36,291 nt of DNA from a bacterium (GCA_003557545.1 PWOD01000238.1:1-36291); one strand, 5' to 3'; positions 1 to 9,726 are shown, numbered from the stretch's first letter. Notes: generated by a model not told the origin, from the sequence alone. A program made the numbers and translations.

Positions 1-837
1 CGACCTGGACCGGCCACCGGTTTACCGACCCGGACCAGCCAGGGAGACCTGCTGTTTGCAATTAACTCCGCCCAGGGGGAGTTCCCACTGATGGTTACCG
101 CCCCCCGCGATCAGGAAAATGCCTTTTACGAGACATTTCGCACTCTCAACCTGGCCGATAAATATCAGCTCCCGGTGATTATTTTAAGCGATCAGTTTCT
201 GGCCGATTCATCCCGTAATATTCCGCTGTTTGATCTGGAGAAACTGGAGATCAATCGCTACCTGATCGATCCAGATGAAACTGCACAAAACAGCCCTTAT
301 AAACGTTACCGGTTCACCGAGGATGGTATCTCGCCACGGGCCTATCCTGGCCAGTTAACAGGTCAGACGGTACTAATCGACAGCGACGAACATAATGAAT
401 CAGGACATATTATAGAAGCTGCCGAGATCCGGAAAAAGATGGTTGATAAACGAGCGAAAAAAATCAAAAAATTAATCCAGGAAGATCTGATTGAACCAGC
501 TTATTACGGCCCCGATGATATCGACTACCTGCTGCTTGGCTGGGGTTCTAGCTATGGTCCTCTAAGAGAAGCAATAAATCTGCTGAACAATCAGGGGGTT
601 AAAACCGGCTATCTATCCTTCACCGACCTCTGGCCTCTGCCTTCACAAAAGCTAACTCACTGGCTAAAAAAAGATGTCATACCAATAACTGTTGAAAATA
701 ACTCTGAAGGCCAGTTTGCCCGCTTAATCCGTCAGGAAACAGGCTGGGAAGTTCCCCATCAAATATTGAAATATAATGGTCGTCCATTTAGCGGCAAAGA
801 AATTTTTGACCGTATCAATCAAGAGGTGATCGGATAA
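1..837 (+). CDS. korA: 2-oxoacid (2-oxoglutarate-type):ferredoxin oxidoreductase subunit alpha, 5'-truncated by the window edge
   Basis: Frame 1 is open from base 1 (RPGPATGLPTRTSQGDLLFAINSAQGEFPLMVTAPRDQENAFYETFRTLNLADKYQLPVIILSDQ...), typical of KorA/PorA-like alpha subunits; the ORF-track Met at 91 is internal. Confidence 0.9.
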   Translation, partial: RPGPATGLPTRTSQGDLLFAINSAQGEFPLMVTAPRDQENAFYETFRTLNLADKYQLPVIILSDQFLADSSRNIPLFDLEKLEINRYLIDPDETAQNSPYKRYRFTEDGISPRAYPGQLTGQTVLIDSDEHNESGHIIEAAEIRKKMVDKRAKKIKKLIQEDLIEPAYYGPDDIDYLLLGWGSSYGPLREAINLLNNQGVKTGYLSFTDLWPLPSQKLTHWLKKDVIPITVENNSEGQFARLIRQETGWEVPHQILKYNGRPFSGKEIFDRINQEVIG

Positions 838-1688
838 TGAAAAACCAGGATTTTCAACTTTCTGAAGAAACCGCCTGGTGTCCTGGCTGCGGGAACTTCC
901 CTCTTCGAGTGGCTCTGCAGCAAGCAGTCCAGGAGCTGGAGTTAAATCCCGACAACGTGGTTATCTCCTCCGGCATCGGGCAGGCTGCCAAGATGCCTCA
1001 CTACATTGAAACAAATGGTTTTAATGGACTCCACGGACGCTCTTTACCTCCTGCGGTGGGCATCAAAATTGCCAATAAAAATCTCACGGTCATTGTTGAA
1101 TCGGGGGACGGTTGCACCTACGGAGAAGGTGGCAACCACATTCTGCACAATATTCGCCGGAACGTGGATCTCATTCACCTGGTCCATAACAATCAAATCT
1201 ACGGTCTAACCAAAGGACAGGCGTCACCCACCACCGGCACAGAAAACAGAACAGGTGTGCAACCTTATGGTATAACAGCCGAACCGTTTCATCCGGTTAA
1301 ATTTGCCGTGGGAATGGGAGCCAGTTTTGTTGGTCGAGGTTTTGTCGGGAATAAAGAGCATCTGGTCGAGCTAATCAAACAGGCGGTCGGACACCGGGGA
1401 TATGCACTCATCGATATTCTTCAGCCCTGTGTCTCATTTAATAAAGTCAATAGTTACCGGTGGTATAAAGAACGAGTCTATCAACTTCCCGATGACTACC
1501 CGGCAAACAACTATCAAACTGCTCAGGAAAAAGCTCAGGAATGGGGAGAAAAAATCCCCCTGGGAATTATTTACCGGGAAGAAAAACCTATTTTTCATGA
1601 TCGGTTTGATTTTCTTGGTGAAAAACCTCTGGTAGAACAACCCGTTTCACCCCGCAATATCGAACCTCTTTTAAGTGAATTCAGCTAG
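837..1688 (+). CDS. korB: 2-oxoacid:ferredoxin oxidoreductase subunit beta (TPP-binding)
   Basis: WCPGCGNF near the N-terminus, GDG...GGNHILHNIRRN...HNN TPP-binding pattern; overlaps the korA stop (TAATG). Confidence 0.92.
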   Translation: MKNQDFQLSEETAWCPGCGNFPLRVALQQAVQELELNPDNVVISSGIGQAAKMPHYIETNGFNGLHGRSLPPAVGIKIANKNLTVIVESGDGCTYGEGGNHILHNIRRNVDLIHLVHNNQIYGLTKGQASPTTGTENRTGVQPYGITAEPFHPVKFAVGMGASFVGRGFVGNKEHLVELIKQAVGHRGYALIDILQPCVSFNKVNSYRWYKERVYQLPDDYPANNYQTAQEKAQEWGEKIPLGIIYREEKPIFHDRFDFLGEKPLVEQPVSPRNIEPLLSEFS

Positions 1689-1765
1689 CTACTAAGCTAT
1701 AATTATTTACTTCGCATACACCACAGACATAGTAGATAACATACCTTTAATACGAGGACTTTTAA

Positions 1766-4252
1766 ATGCCAGATTTTATAGCAGAGATTAGACGCAAAGT
1801 ATTTCTTTACGGACTGGGACTGGCTACATTTTTTATTTTTATAACCGGGATAACAGCATTACGCCTGGGGGATATTCAACTTGCCATTTTCGACCTGACA
1901 GCCGCCATATTGCTGATAATTTTTCTCTGGTTAAGTTATAAAAAACCTGCCTCTTCCCTGCCAATTTATGCTTCTCTTGTAGTTGTCGGACTATTATTCA
2001 TCTATCTATTTACAACCAAAACCTACGGCGACATGGGCTTTATCTGGGGAGTTCTTATTCCCATGACAACCCCATTAATTTTAGGCTGGAAACAGGGGAT
2101 TTTGGTGTCTGCTATATTTTTCGGCATCTGCACGTCAATCAGCCTCATACACTATATCTGGTTCCCGTTACCCGGCATCCCGGAAGCTATAAACCTCACC
2201 CGGGTTGCGATCATTTACCTGATTTCCCTGGGAATCTCAAGTTTTCATAGTTTACTAATCGAAAACTTCTATGCAAAAAACCAACAAACTGAACAGGCTC
2301 TCAAACAGAGCAAAGAACGGCTTGATACAGTTCTTGCCAATACACCAGCAATTATTTATTCCTTTCAGCTTGATGAACAAGCTCCAGTATTTACCTATAT
2401 TAATGAAAATATCAGAACTGTTCTCGGTTACTCACCCGCGATTTTTTTAGCTAACCCAAACCACTGGTACGAGTTACTCCATCCGAAAGATAAAGAATCA
2501 TATAAATCACTTCTGCTAAGTTCAGCCGATAGCGCTAACCCTCATAACCGGCACCGCAGCTCCGAATTCAGATTTATTGATTGCCATGGTAATTATCGCT
2601 GGTTTAAAATCAAACACCAACCAATCACCCACCACCAAAAAAAGGAAATAATTGGCGCCGGAATCGATATAACCGAACAAAAAAGAACGGAGAAAAAATT
2701 AATAAAAACAACCCGGAAAGCCGAAGCTGCCAACCGTGAAAAATCTCGCTTCCTCGCTCGAATCAGCCATGAAATACGTACTCCTATGAACTCAATCTTC
2801 GGGATGTCCGAACTACTAAAAGAAACAATTTTAACCGATGAACAGAAGCATTACGTAGAGATTTTTCAAAGTTCTACTGAAACGCTGCTAACGCTGATAA
2901 ATGATATTCTTGATCTTTCTAAAATCGAAGCCGGTAAATTAACCCTGATAAACAGTTATTTCGATCCAGAAAAACTTTTCACAGAGCTGACAGATTTTTT
3001 CTGCCCCCGGGCAATCGAACAGGGACTTAAACTAAATCTCTACATCGACCCCCGGAGACCCGATGAACTCTATGGAGATTGTGACCGACTTCGTCAGGTT
3101 CTAATTAACCTGATGGAAAACGCCGTTAAATTTACAGAAACCGGCGAGATCAAAGTCGAACTGCATCTTTTAGATAAAACTGACCAAAACACTACCCTGC
3201 TTTTCTCTGTCGAGGATACGGGACCCGGTATTCCTCAAGAAAAACAAAAGACAATTTTCGATTCATTCACTCAGGTCGATGAATCGCCTGCTCGTACACA
3301 CCAGGGCAGCGGTCTCGGGTTGAGTATCTGTAAACAGTTAATCAAAAAAATGGGTGGTACAATTTCAGTTAACAGTAAGCCGGGTAAAGGCAGTAAATTT
3401 CAATTTCAACTATCTCTTGCTTATCGAAACAGGCCGGACGATAGCCCCGACTTAAATCCGAACAATCTTACCGGGGCGATACTGCTTTTTAGTAAAAACA
3501 AAACATACTTAAAAGTTATTCGTCGTTATCTGGAATCAACCGCTTTAGATCTAACCACCTGTTGTAAGGTTGAAGAACTTGACGACTATCTGGAAAATCT
3601 TGAAGAATTCGACCTGGTTATCTTTAGTATCTGCTCAATTTCTGAAAAGATCAGCCAAGCAATCAGCAAAGTTGCCGAACTCCATCGACAAAAAATTAAT
3701 ATTTTCATGCCCTTCCATTTGATTGCAAAAAATCGTAAAAAAATTGCTGATATGCAGGTGGCTGATCACTGCCAGAGACCACTAACTCAAAACCAACTAC
3801 TTGAAGTTCTACCCAAAAAACTAACCAAGCCAACAAAAAATAGTCTGGATATCAGTAAAAAGAACGCCCCTTCAGCGAGACTGGCCGGCAAACTACTGAT
3901 TATTGACGACAATGCGAACAACCGGCTTGTAGCAAAAGGGTATCTGCGCGACCAAGAACTCCAGATCGAAGAGGCTGAAAACGGTGCCGAGGGTCTAAAA
4001 CTAATGCAAAAAAATCATTACGATCTTGTCCTTATGGATCTTGAAATGCCGGTGCTTGACGGCTACCGTGCGACCAACCAGTTTCGCAGCTGGGAACAAG
4101 AACACCGCGGCCACCGACTACCGATTATAGCTCTAACCGCCCACGCTATGGATGATGCCCAGTCCATGGCGCTTAAAAAAGGCTGTGACGATTACCTTTC
4201 TAAACCATTCAAAAAAGCTCAGCTGATTCAACTGCTCGAACAATATCTCTAA
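1766..4252 (+). CDS. Membrane-bound hybrid histidine kinase: multi-TM N-terminus, PAS, HisKA, HATPase_c, degenerate receiver, receiver
   Basis: Hydrophobic N-terminus; PAS-like segment ending GAGIDITEQKRTE; H-box ISHEIRTPMNSIFGMSE; N/G boxes (NLMENAVKFTETGEIKV, DTGPGIP, GSGLGLSICKQLIKKMGGTI); C-terminal receiver LLIIDDNANNRLVAKGYL...LVLMDLEMPVLDGYRAT...ALTAHA...DDYLSKP. Confidence 0.93.
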   Translation: MPDFIAEIRRKVFLYGLGLATFFIFITGITALRLGDIQLAIFDLTAAILLIIFLWLSYKKPASSLPIYASLVVVGLLFIYLFTTKTYGDMGFIWGVLIPMTTPLILGWKQGILVSAIFFGICTSISLIHYIWFPLPGIPEAINLTRVAIIYLISLGISSFHSLLIENFYAKNQQTEQALKQSKERLDTVLANTPAIIYSFQLDEQAPVFTYINENIRTVLGYSPAIFLANPNHWYELLHPKDKESYKSLLLSSADSANPHNRHRSSEFRFIDCHGNYRWFKIKHQPITHHQKKEIIGAGIDITEQKRTEKKLIKTTRKAEAANREKSRFLARISHEIRTPMNSIFGMSELLKETILTDEQKHYVEIFQSSTETLLTLINDILDLSKIEAGKLTLINSYFDPEKLFTELTDFFCPRAIEQGLKLNLYIDPRRPDELYGDCDRLRQVLINLMENAVKFTETGEIKVELHLLDKTDQNTTLLFSVEDTGPGIPQEKQKTIFDSFTQVDESPARTHQGSGLGLSICKQLIKKMGGTISVNSKPGKGSKFQFQLSLAYRNRPDDSPDLNPNNLTGAILLFSKNKTYLKVIRRYLESTALDLTTCCKVEELDDYLENLEEFDLVIFSICSISEKISQAISKVAELHRQKINIFMPFHLIAKNRKKIADMQVADHCQRPLTQNQLLEVLPKKLTKPTKNSLDISKKNAPSARLAGKLLIIDDNANNRLVAKGYLRDQELQIEEAENGAEGLKLMQKNHYDLVLMDLEMPVLDGYRATNQFRSWEQEHRGHRLPIIALTAHAMDDAQSMALKKGCDDYLSKPFKKAQLIQLLEQYL

Positions 4253-4395
4253 ATCTACCGCCTAAATCAACTTCAGAAAAATCTACTTTTCTAAATCTAT
4301 CCGGTCAGACGCTTCTTAATCACTATATGAAACAGATAATTTCCTGGCAGGCCGGGATAGTCAAACTAATCTCTCCGGTTAGACTCAGATTTGGG

Positions 4396-4424
4396 TTGTT
4401 ATCAAGAAGTTAAATATCTATAAT
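4396..4424 (+). promoter_or_regulatory. Sigma-70-type promoter of tRNA-Leu (TTGTTA-17 bp-TATAAT)
   Basis: TTGTTA at 4396-4401, TATAAT at 4419-4424, 17-bp spacing, about 43 nt upstream of the mature tRNA. Confidence 0.65.
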
Positions 4425-4466
4425 AACTCTGGTTCTATTGTTCATCCAGTAAACCAATTAAACTTT

Positions 4467-4552
4467 GCCGGGGTGGCGGAATGGCAGACGCTACGGACTT
4501 AAAATCCGTTGGGCCATAATGGCCCGTGAGGGTTCGAATCCCTCTCCCGGCA
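4467..4552 (+). tRNA. tRNA-Leu(UAA)
   Basis: gccgggg...tcccggc acceptor stem, anticodon stem/loop acgga-ctTAAaa-tccgt, long variable arm, T-loop gttcgaatc; no encoded CCA. Confidence 0.95.
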
Positions 4553-4584
4553 TTTTTATAGTTGTTCCTTTCCACTCCAGCCCC

Positions 4585-5076
4585 TCAACTCCTACAGACA
4601 CCTTCAATTTTCAGCAGCTCTATTTTCCTGGCCACCCCCCCACTATAACCCCCTAAATTACCTCTGGAACCAATCACTCTATGACAGGGGACAATTATCG
4701 GGAGAGAATTTTTCTTAAGAGCATTACCTACAGCCCTGTGGCTTTTAGGATGACCAATGTTTTCTGCCAGCGACTTATAACTGATTGTCTCACCATAGGG
4801 GATTTCCAACAGTTCGCGATAGACTTTTTTCTCAAATATTGTCCCCGAAAGCAGAGCTGGCAAATCAAATTTTTTTCGCACACCAGAGAAATATTCATTC
4901 AATTGGATAAAAATCTCTTTTTGAAATTCAGTACTGTTTCCAGTGGAAGAAACTTTTTCCTTCATTTCAAATAACAGCTTTAAAAGCATCCCCCCACGGG
5001 TAACCAGCTGTAAAATTCCCAGGGGACTTTTATAGAAGAAAGTAGCAGCATCGAGATTATTCAATTTATAACACAC
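4585..5076 (-). CDS. ogt: Methylated-DNA--protein-cysteine S-methyltransferase (Ogt type)
   Basis: Active-site PCHRVIG within IIVPCHRVIGSRGNLGGYSGGVARKIELLKIEG, plus upstream VYRELLEIPYGETISYKSLAENIGHPKSHRAVGNALKKN. Confidence 0.9.
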   Translation of the reverse strand: MCYKLNNLDAATFFYKSPLGILQLVTRGGMLLKLLFEMKEKVSSTGNSTEFQKEIFIQLNEYFSGVRKKFDLPALLSGTIFEKKVYRELLEIPYGETISYKSLAENIGHPKSHRAVGNALKKNSLPIIVPCHRVIGSRGNLGGYSGGVARKIELLKIEGVCRS

Positions 5077-5424
5077 TCCTCCAAAAATATTTATTTGTGA
5101 CAGGTAGACTGCCGGCCTCGATGGTCTTCTATATCTTTTGAAATTTTATTAATTCCCAGCTGTTTGACGTCCCGATTTTCATCACCACAAACTGCCACCT
5201 CTAAAATTATCAATTCAGCTTTTAACTTATCGCCCTTTTACAGTTGTTGGAACAATCAATTTAAGCCTTTTTAATTTGCCTGAAAAGATGGTATCTACTT
5301 CTCCACCTCAGATGAAGAGATTGCTACCAACTCATGCTGTGATTTTCCTGAATAATCGATGATTACTATAGAACCCACCTGCCTGAAAACAATCTGTCCT
5401 ATGTTGCCAATTGAAACTATTTTT

Positions 5425-5453
5425 TTGAAAAACACTGATTAAAGATGTATACT
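5425..5453 (+). promoter_or_regulatory. Sigma-70-type promoter upstream of the LRR gene (TTGAAA-17 bp-TATACT)
   Basis: TTGAAA at 5425-5430 and TATACT at 5448-5453, 17-bp spacing, 41 bp before the ATG. Confidence 0.6.
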
Positions 5454-5493
5454 TTAATAAAGACTTTAATTATAACAGTTTGAAAGGCAAATT

Positions 5494-7851
5494 ATGCTTA
5501 AAATCCCCGGGATTAAATCCTCCGTAATCTTCCTTATATTTATTCTTAGCTTTAGCCTCTTACTCTTAAACCCTGGTACTGTTCGAGGAGAAACAACTCC
5601 CGAAAACTATTTCGAATTTGACCCGGCCACCGGCACTATTACCCAGTATTACCCCACCGGCTTAGCCGGGGACTCTCCAGAAATACTCGCCCCGGTAATT
5701 CCCAATAAAATTAGTGGTGAGACCGTCTTAATTATTGGCATGGGAGATTGGAATGATCCTGTCGGTTTCTCCAACATGGGTCTAACTGCCGTAACCTTCC
5801 CAGATTCTATTTTAAACATCGGAAACAAGGCCTTCTTCGCCAACCCAATCCAACAAGTTATCATCCCTGATTCAGTTATCACAATACAGGATCGTGCCTT
5901 TAACGACAATTCCATAACCACCCTCACCCTGGGTAATTCATTAGAAAGTTTGGGGCTAAACGCCTTCGAAAATAACCTTCTTACCGAACTGATCATTCCT
6001 GATTCTGTCGTTCATATGGGAATGGCCGCTTTTCGAGATAACTCCATAGAATCGCTGGTCATCGGTAGCTCTCTCACTGTTTTAAATCAGGCCGCCTTTT
6101 CTTTTAATTCACTCAAAAATCTGGTTATCCCTAATACTGTTATCGAAATAGGCAATTGGACCTTTCGAGACAACTATATCGAATCACTGACTCTGGGTGA
6201 TTCTCTCACAACCATAGGTCACACTGCATTTCGTAACAATTTGATTTCAGAGCTACAGCTCCCGGATTCTCTTACTGTAATCGATATGAGTGCTTTTTGG
6301 GGCAATCAACTTACCGAAATAACCATCCCGGAATCTGTCACTGAAATTCGTGATTCTGCCTTCCGCGACAATTCCATAACAAAGGTAACTATTGGCAGTG
6401 ATGTTATACTGGGAGACAATTTTTCCCTGGGAAATGTTGGTAATTTTACAGCAGATTACGGGGCCAACAACTCCCTGGCCGGCAGCTATCAATGGCATCA
6501 AAACAGCTTCCAATGGCTCCATCTAACCCCTGAAGAATATTTTGAATTTGACCCTTTAACCGGAACCATAACTCAGTACTACCCTACCGGTATCAGTGGT
6601 GATTCTCCTGAAATACTCTCCCCGGTAATTCCTGAAAAAATAGCCGGGATAACCGTTGAGATTATCGGCCCCGGTGACGATAACGATCCAATCGGATTTG
6701 CCAACATGGATCTTAATGGTGTAATCTTTCCCGACTCTCTCACTGCAATTGAAAATTATGCTTTTGCCCATAACAATATTGCCAGCATCACAATCCCCGA
6801 CTCCACCACCACTATCGGTGTCGGGGCCTTTCGCAACAACATTCTAACTACAGTAACAGTTCCCCCTGGTATTACTGAAATAAAAGATTTCACCTTCGCT
6901 CGAAATAATCTAACCACCGCTACAATTCCCGCCACTGTAACCCGAATCGGCCACTCGGCTTTTTACGATAACAACATTACACAGCTCACTCTCGGCCCAT
7001 CTATCACTGAAATAAGTCATTATGCTTACGCTTACAACGATATGCTCGAATTACAGCTGCCACCCTCGATTTCCCAGCTGGGCAGCCATTCCTTCGCTTT
7101 TAACTCCCTGACAGCCATCGAACTTCCCACCACCCTCAGCGCAGTTACAGACTGGGCTTTCTATAGGAATTCTTTAACCGAAGTAAAGCTTGGTTCAGGG
7201 GTCAGTATCGGAAATATTGCATCACTCGGTGATAACGGTAATTTCAAGGCAGATTATCTGGCCAACAACTCCTATCCCGGCACTTATCTGTGGGATGCGA
7301 CATCCGGCCAGTGGAGCTATCGTTATAAACTATTAACTATAAACATCCTTGGCAACGGCAGCGTCACGGTTGATCCCGACCTTGACAAATACATCTATAA
7401 CACCGAACTGCTGCTTACAGCAATTCCCGGTTCCGGAATGATTTTCCAGGGCTGGACCGGCGACCTAACCTCTGCAGATAGTGAAATAACAATAATTATG
7501 AATCAGGATAGACAGTGCACAGCCCTCTTTCAGGCCACAATCGGTCAACCCTCTAAGCCTTCTAAAGTAATCGTTGGTCCCAATCCCTTCCGCTTCAGTG
7601 ACGGCGATCCGGCGACCGGCGATAACTCAATGCATTTCGCTTTCAACTCTCCCAATAATGGTCCGTTTGAGCTGGAAATTTACACGATTATCGGAACTCT
7701 GGTCTACAACACAATAACCCACAACGATCCCTATGAATGGAATCTCCGCAACAATTCAGGCAACACCCTGAGCAGTGGCTATTACATCTACCGCGTCAAA
7801 GACAGATCAACCGGCAAGAGCGAGACCGGACGGCTGGCAATCATAAGATAA
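5494..7851 (+). CDS. Secreted BspA-like (LRR_5) leucine-rich repeat protein with InlB-type repeat domain and FlgD-Ig/T9SS-like C-terminal domain
   Basis: Signal peptide (SSVIFLIFILSFSLLLLNPGTVRG); repeated ~23-aa units (LTEITIPESVTEIRDSAFRDNS...); GNGSVTVDPDLDKYIYNTELLLTAIPGSGMIFQGWTGDL; C-terminal PNPFRF...FELEIYTIIGTLVYN...GYYIYRVKDRSTGKSETGRLAIIR. Confidence 0.88.
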   Translation: MLKIPGIKSSVIFLIFILSFSLLLLNPGTVRGETTPENYFEFDPATGTITQYYPTGLAGDSPEILAPVIPNKISGETVLIIGMGDWNDPVGFSNMGLTAVTFPDSILNIGNKAFFANPIQQVIIPDSVITIQDRAFNDNSITTLTLGNSLESLGLNAFENNLLTELIIPDSVVHMGMAAFRDNSIESLVIGSSLTVLNQAAFSFNSLKNLVIPNTVIEIGNWTFRDNYIESLTLGDSLTTIGHTAFRNNLISELQLPDSLTVIDMSAFWGNQLTEITIPESVTEIRDSAFRDNSITKVTIGSDVILGDNFSLGNVGNFTADYGANNSLAGSYQWHQNSFQWLHLTPEEYFEFDPLTGTITQYYPTGISGDSPEILSPVIPEKIAGITVEIIGPGDDNDPIGFANMDLNGVIFPDSLTAIENYAFAHNNIASITIPDSTTTIGVGAFRNNILTTVTVPPGITEIKDFTFARNNLTTATIPATVTRIGHSAFYDNNITQLTLGPSITEISHYAYAYNDMLELQLPPSISQLGSHSFAFNSLTAIELPTTLSAVTDWAFYRNSLTEVKLGSGVSIGNIASLGDNGNFKADYLANNSYPGTYLWDATSGQWSYRYKLLTINILGNGSVTVDPDLDKYIYNTELLLTAIPGSGMIFQGWTGDLTSADSEITIIMNQDRQCTALFQATIGQPSKPSKVIVGPNPFRFSDGDPATGDNSMHFAFNSPNNGPFELEIYTIIGTLVYNTITHNDPYEWNLRNNSGNTLSSGYYIYRVKDRSTGKSETGRLAIIR

Positions 7852-8125
7852 ACAACGTAATTCGCTCTTTTTATTGTGCGGACAAAATATGTTTTTTCTT
7901 TAAACCCTCGATAGAAGCTTGATATTATTTAAAATGTTGTTGGTTAAAAATCGTAATATAGAAGCCTATTTGGCTCTCTTTACTAATTTCAACTTCCCAA
8001 TCAACCATTTTATTTGTTTTAATAATTTTCAGTTCTCCTGGCACTCTGCTAGCGCTGAAGATTCAATGAAACTCGCGAAATTCCTTTAAGATTACTTGTT
8101 TATTTTAAGATAACAGGTGTATTTA

Positions 8126-8608
8126 ATGAAAATAGGATTGATTTCAGATACACATGGCAACATGCAAGCACTATCCCAGGCAATTAGACTATTTCATGAG
8201 AAAACAATTCAACTACTCATCCACACCGGTGACGTAACCCGGCCCCGTCATCTAAAGCCCCTGCTTGAAGCGGGCTGGCCAGTCCAGCTTGCGATCGGTA
8301 ACATGGATTCCCCGGCAGAAAATTTTCAACATCTAACTACTATTTATAACTTAACACTTCACACTATCTCTGGCACAATAAAAATCAACAACCACCAGCT
8401 GGGCATCACCCACGGTCATCTCGATTCCGCGTTGCGACTGCTCCAGAAGGATAATTTCGACCTGATTATTCACGGTCACACCCACGAACGGCGTGATCAA
8501 CAGATCAACGGAACACGTATAATAAACCCTGGAGCAGCAACTTCACCGGGAAACTCCTGCGCTATACTTGATTTAAATAGTAACCACCTGTCCTTTTATT
8601 CTCTTTAA
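8126..8608 (+). CDS. YfcE/MJ0936-family metallophosphoesterase
   Basis: MKIGLISDTHGN...HTGDV...AIGNMD...GITHGH...IIHGHTHERRD...INPGAATSP. ATG at 8126 preferred over the GTG at 8117. Confidence 0.88.
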   Translation: MKIGLISDTHGNMQALSQAIRLFHEKTIQLLIHTGDVTRPRHLKPLLEAGWPVQLAIGNMDSPAENFQHLTTIYNLTLHTISGTIKINNHQLGITHGHLDSALRLLQKDNFDLIIHGHTHERRDQQINGTRIINPGAATSPGNSCAILDLNSNHLSFYSL

Positions 8609-8668
8609 AATTTGTTTTTTAGATCTGCCGGGAGTAATCTTTAATTCAAAATTCAAGGAAATTGAACT

Positions 8669-9687
8669 ATGCATCAAAAAGAATTAGTGGAGAAATCAAA
8701 CGCTTTTAATTATGATTTTTTCAAACCCGCCTGGTGGCTTAGCGGATCTCACATGCAAACAATCGGCGGATGGTTTTTACGACAATTTACAACTATTACT
8801 TACAGTCGTAAAAAGCTTGAACTTTCCGATGGTGATTTTCTAAATCTCGATATCTATCGCCTGATTACCAATCTAGGGGGGAAGAAACTTTCCGGGCTGT
8901 AGTTGTTCTCATTCATGGTCTGGAAGGCTCGTCACAATCTGGCTATATCAAACAGCTAGCCCACCGGCTGGAGAAGAAAGAAATCCTGACAATAGCAATG
9001 AATTTACGCAGTTGCGGTGGAGAACTGAATCGTAAAAACCGCTTTTACTGCGCCGATGACAGCAATGATCTGGCCGAACTTCTGGACTGGTGTGCCGACA
9101 GTTTCCCCGGCAAACCAGTTCTGGGTGCCGGTTTCTCTCTGGGCGGGCTGCTGCTGATCAAATATCTGGGAGAACAACAAAAAAATAGCCGCCTGAAAGT
9201 AGCTGTTGTAACATCTGCACCACTCAATTTAGAGCGCGGAATCAAGCAAATCGAATCTGGCTTTTCTCAACTCTACAATAAATTTCTCACTAAATATTTA
9301 GATCGCAAAGCTCGCCTCAAAATAGAGTCTAATAACTATGAGCTGCCGGTGGACAATCTAAATAAGCTGAGAAGTATAAAGGATTTTGACGAAATGATTA
9401 CCGGGCCACTCTGCGGTTTTGACAGCGCCAGAGAATATTATAGCTCCTGTAGTGCAAATAATTTTATTCCCCGGATACAGACCCCAACTTTATTAATCCA
9501 GGCCTGTACTGATCCTCTTATAGCTCTGGATCAAGAGATCATTCAACAGATCAACAATTCACAATTCACCCGGTTAATTAAATTAAATAATGGTGGACAT
9601 ATGGGTTTTATAAGCGGAAAAATTCCCCTGCGTCCAACTTACTGGCTGGAGGAAACAGGAACCGGTTTTTTTGCTGAATTTTGCTAA
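8669..9687 (+). pseudogene. YheT/ABHD1-like alpha/beta hydrolase, interrupted by an apparent frameshift near a G6 run (about 8876-8881)
   Basis: ORF 8669-8902 (frame 2: KPAWWLSGSHMQTIGGWFLRQ...LELSDGDFLNLDI) and ORF 8998-9687 (frame 1) are two parts of one family protein; frame 1 upstream of 8998 reads EETFRAVVVLIHGLEGSSQSGYIKQLAHRLEKKEILTIAMNLRSCGGELNR without a stop. Nucleophile elbow GAGFSLGG, Asp in DPLIALDQ and His in NGGHMGF all lie in the second part. Confidence 0.85.
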
Positions 9688-9726
9688 ATAATTTCAAATT
9701 AGCCTCTATCCTTACCGATTTTATTT

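Noticed and set aside
4465-4656. ORF of 63 aa on +
   Set aside because: It covers the tRNA-Leu gene; the tRNA explains the sequence.
4681-4974. 97-aa ORF on +
   Set aside because: Antisense to the well-supported ogt gene; no recognisable motif.
8876-8890. Programmed -1 frameshift in the YheT-like gene
   Set aside because: The shift direction fits -1, but no in-frame X_XXY_YYZ heptamer is present (codons cta ggg ggg aag aaa); an indel in the G run is simpler.
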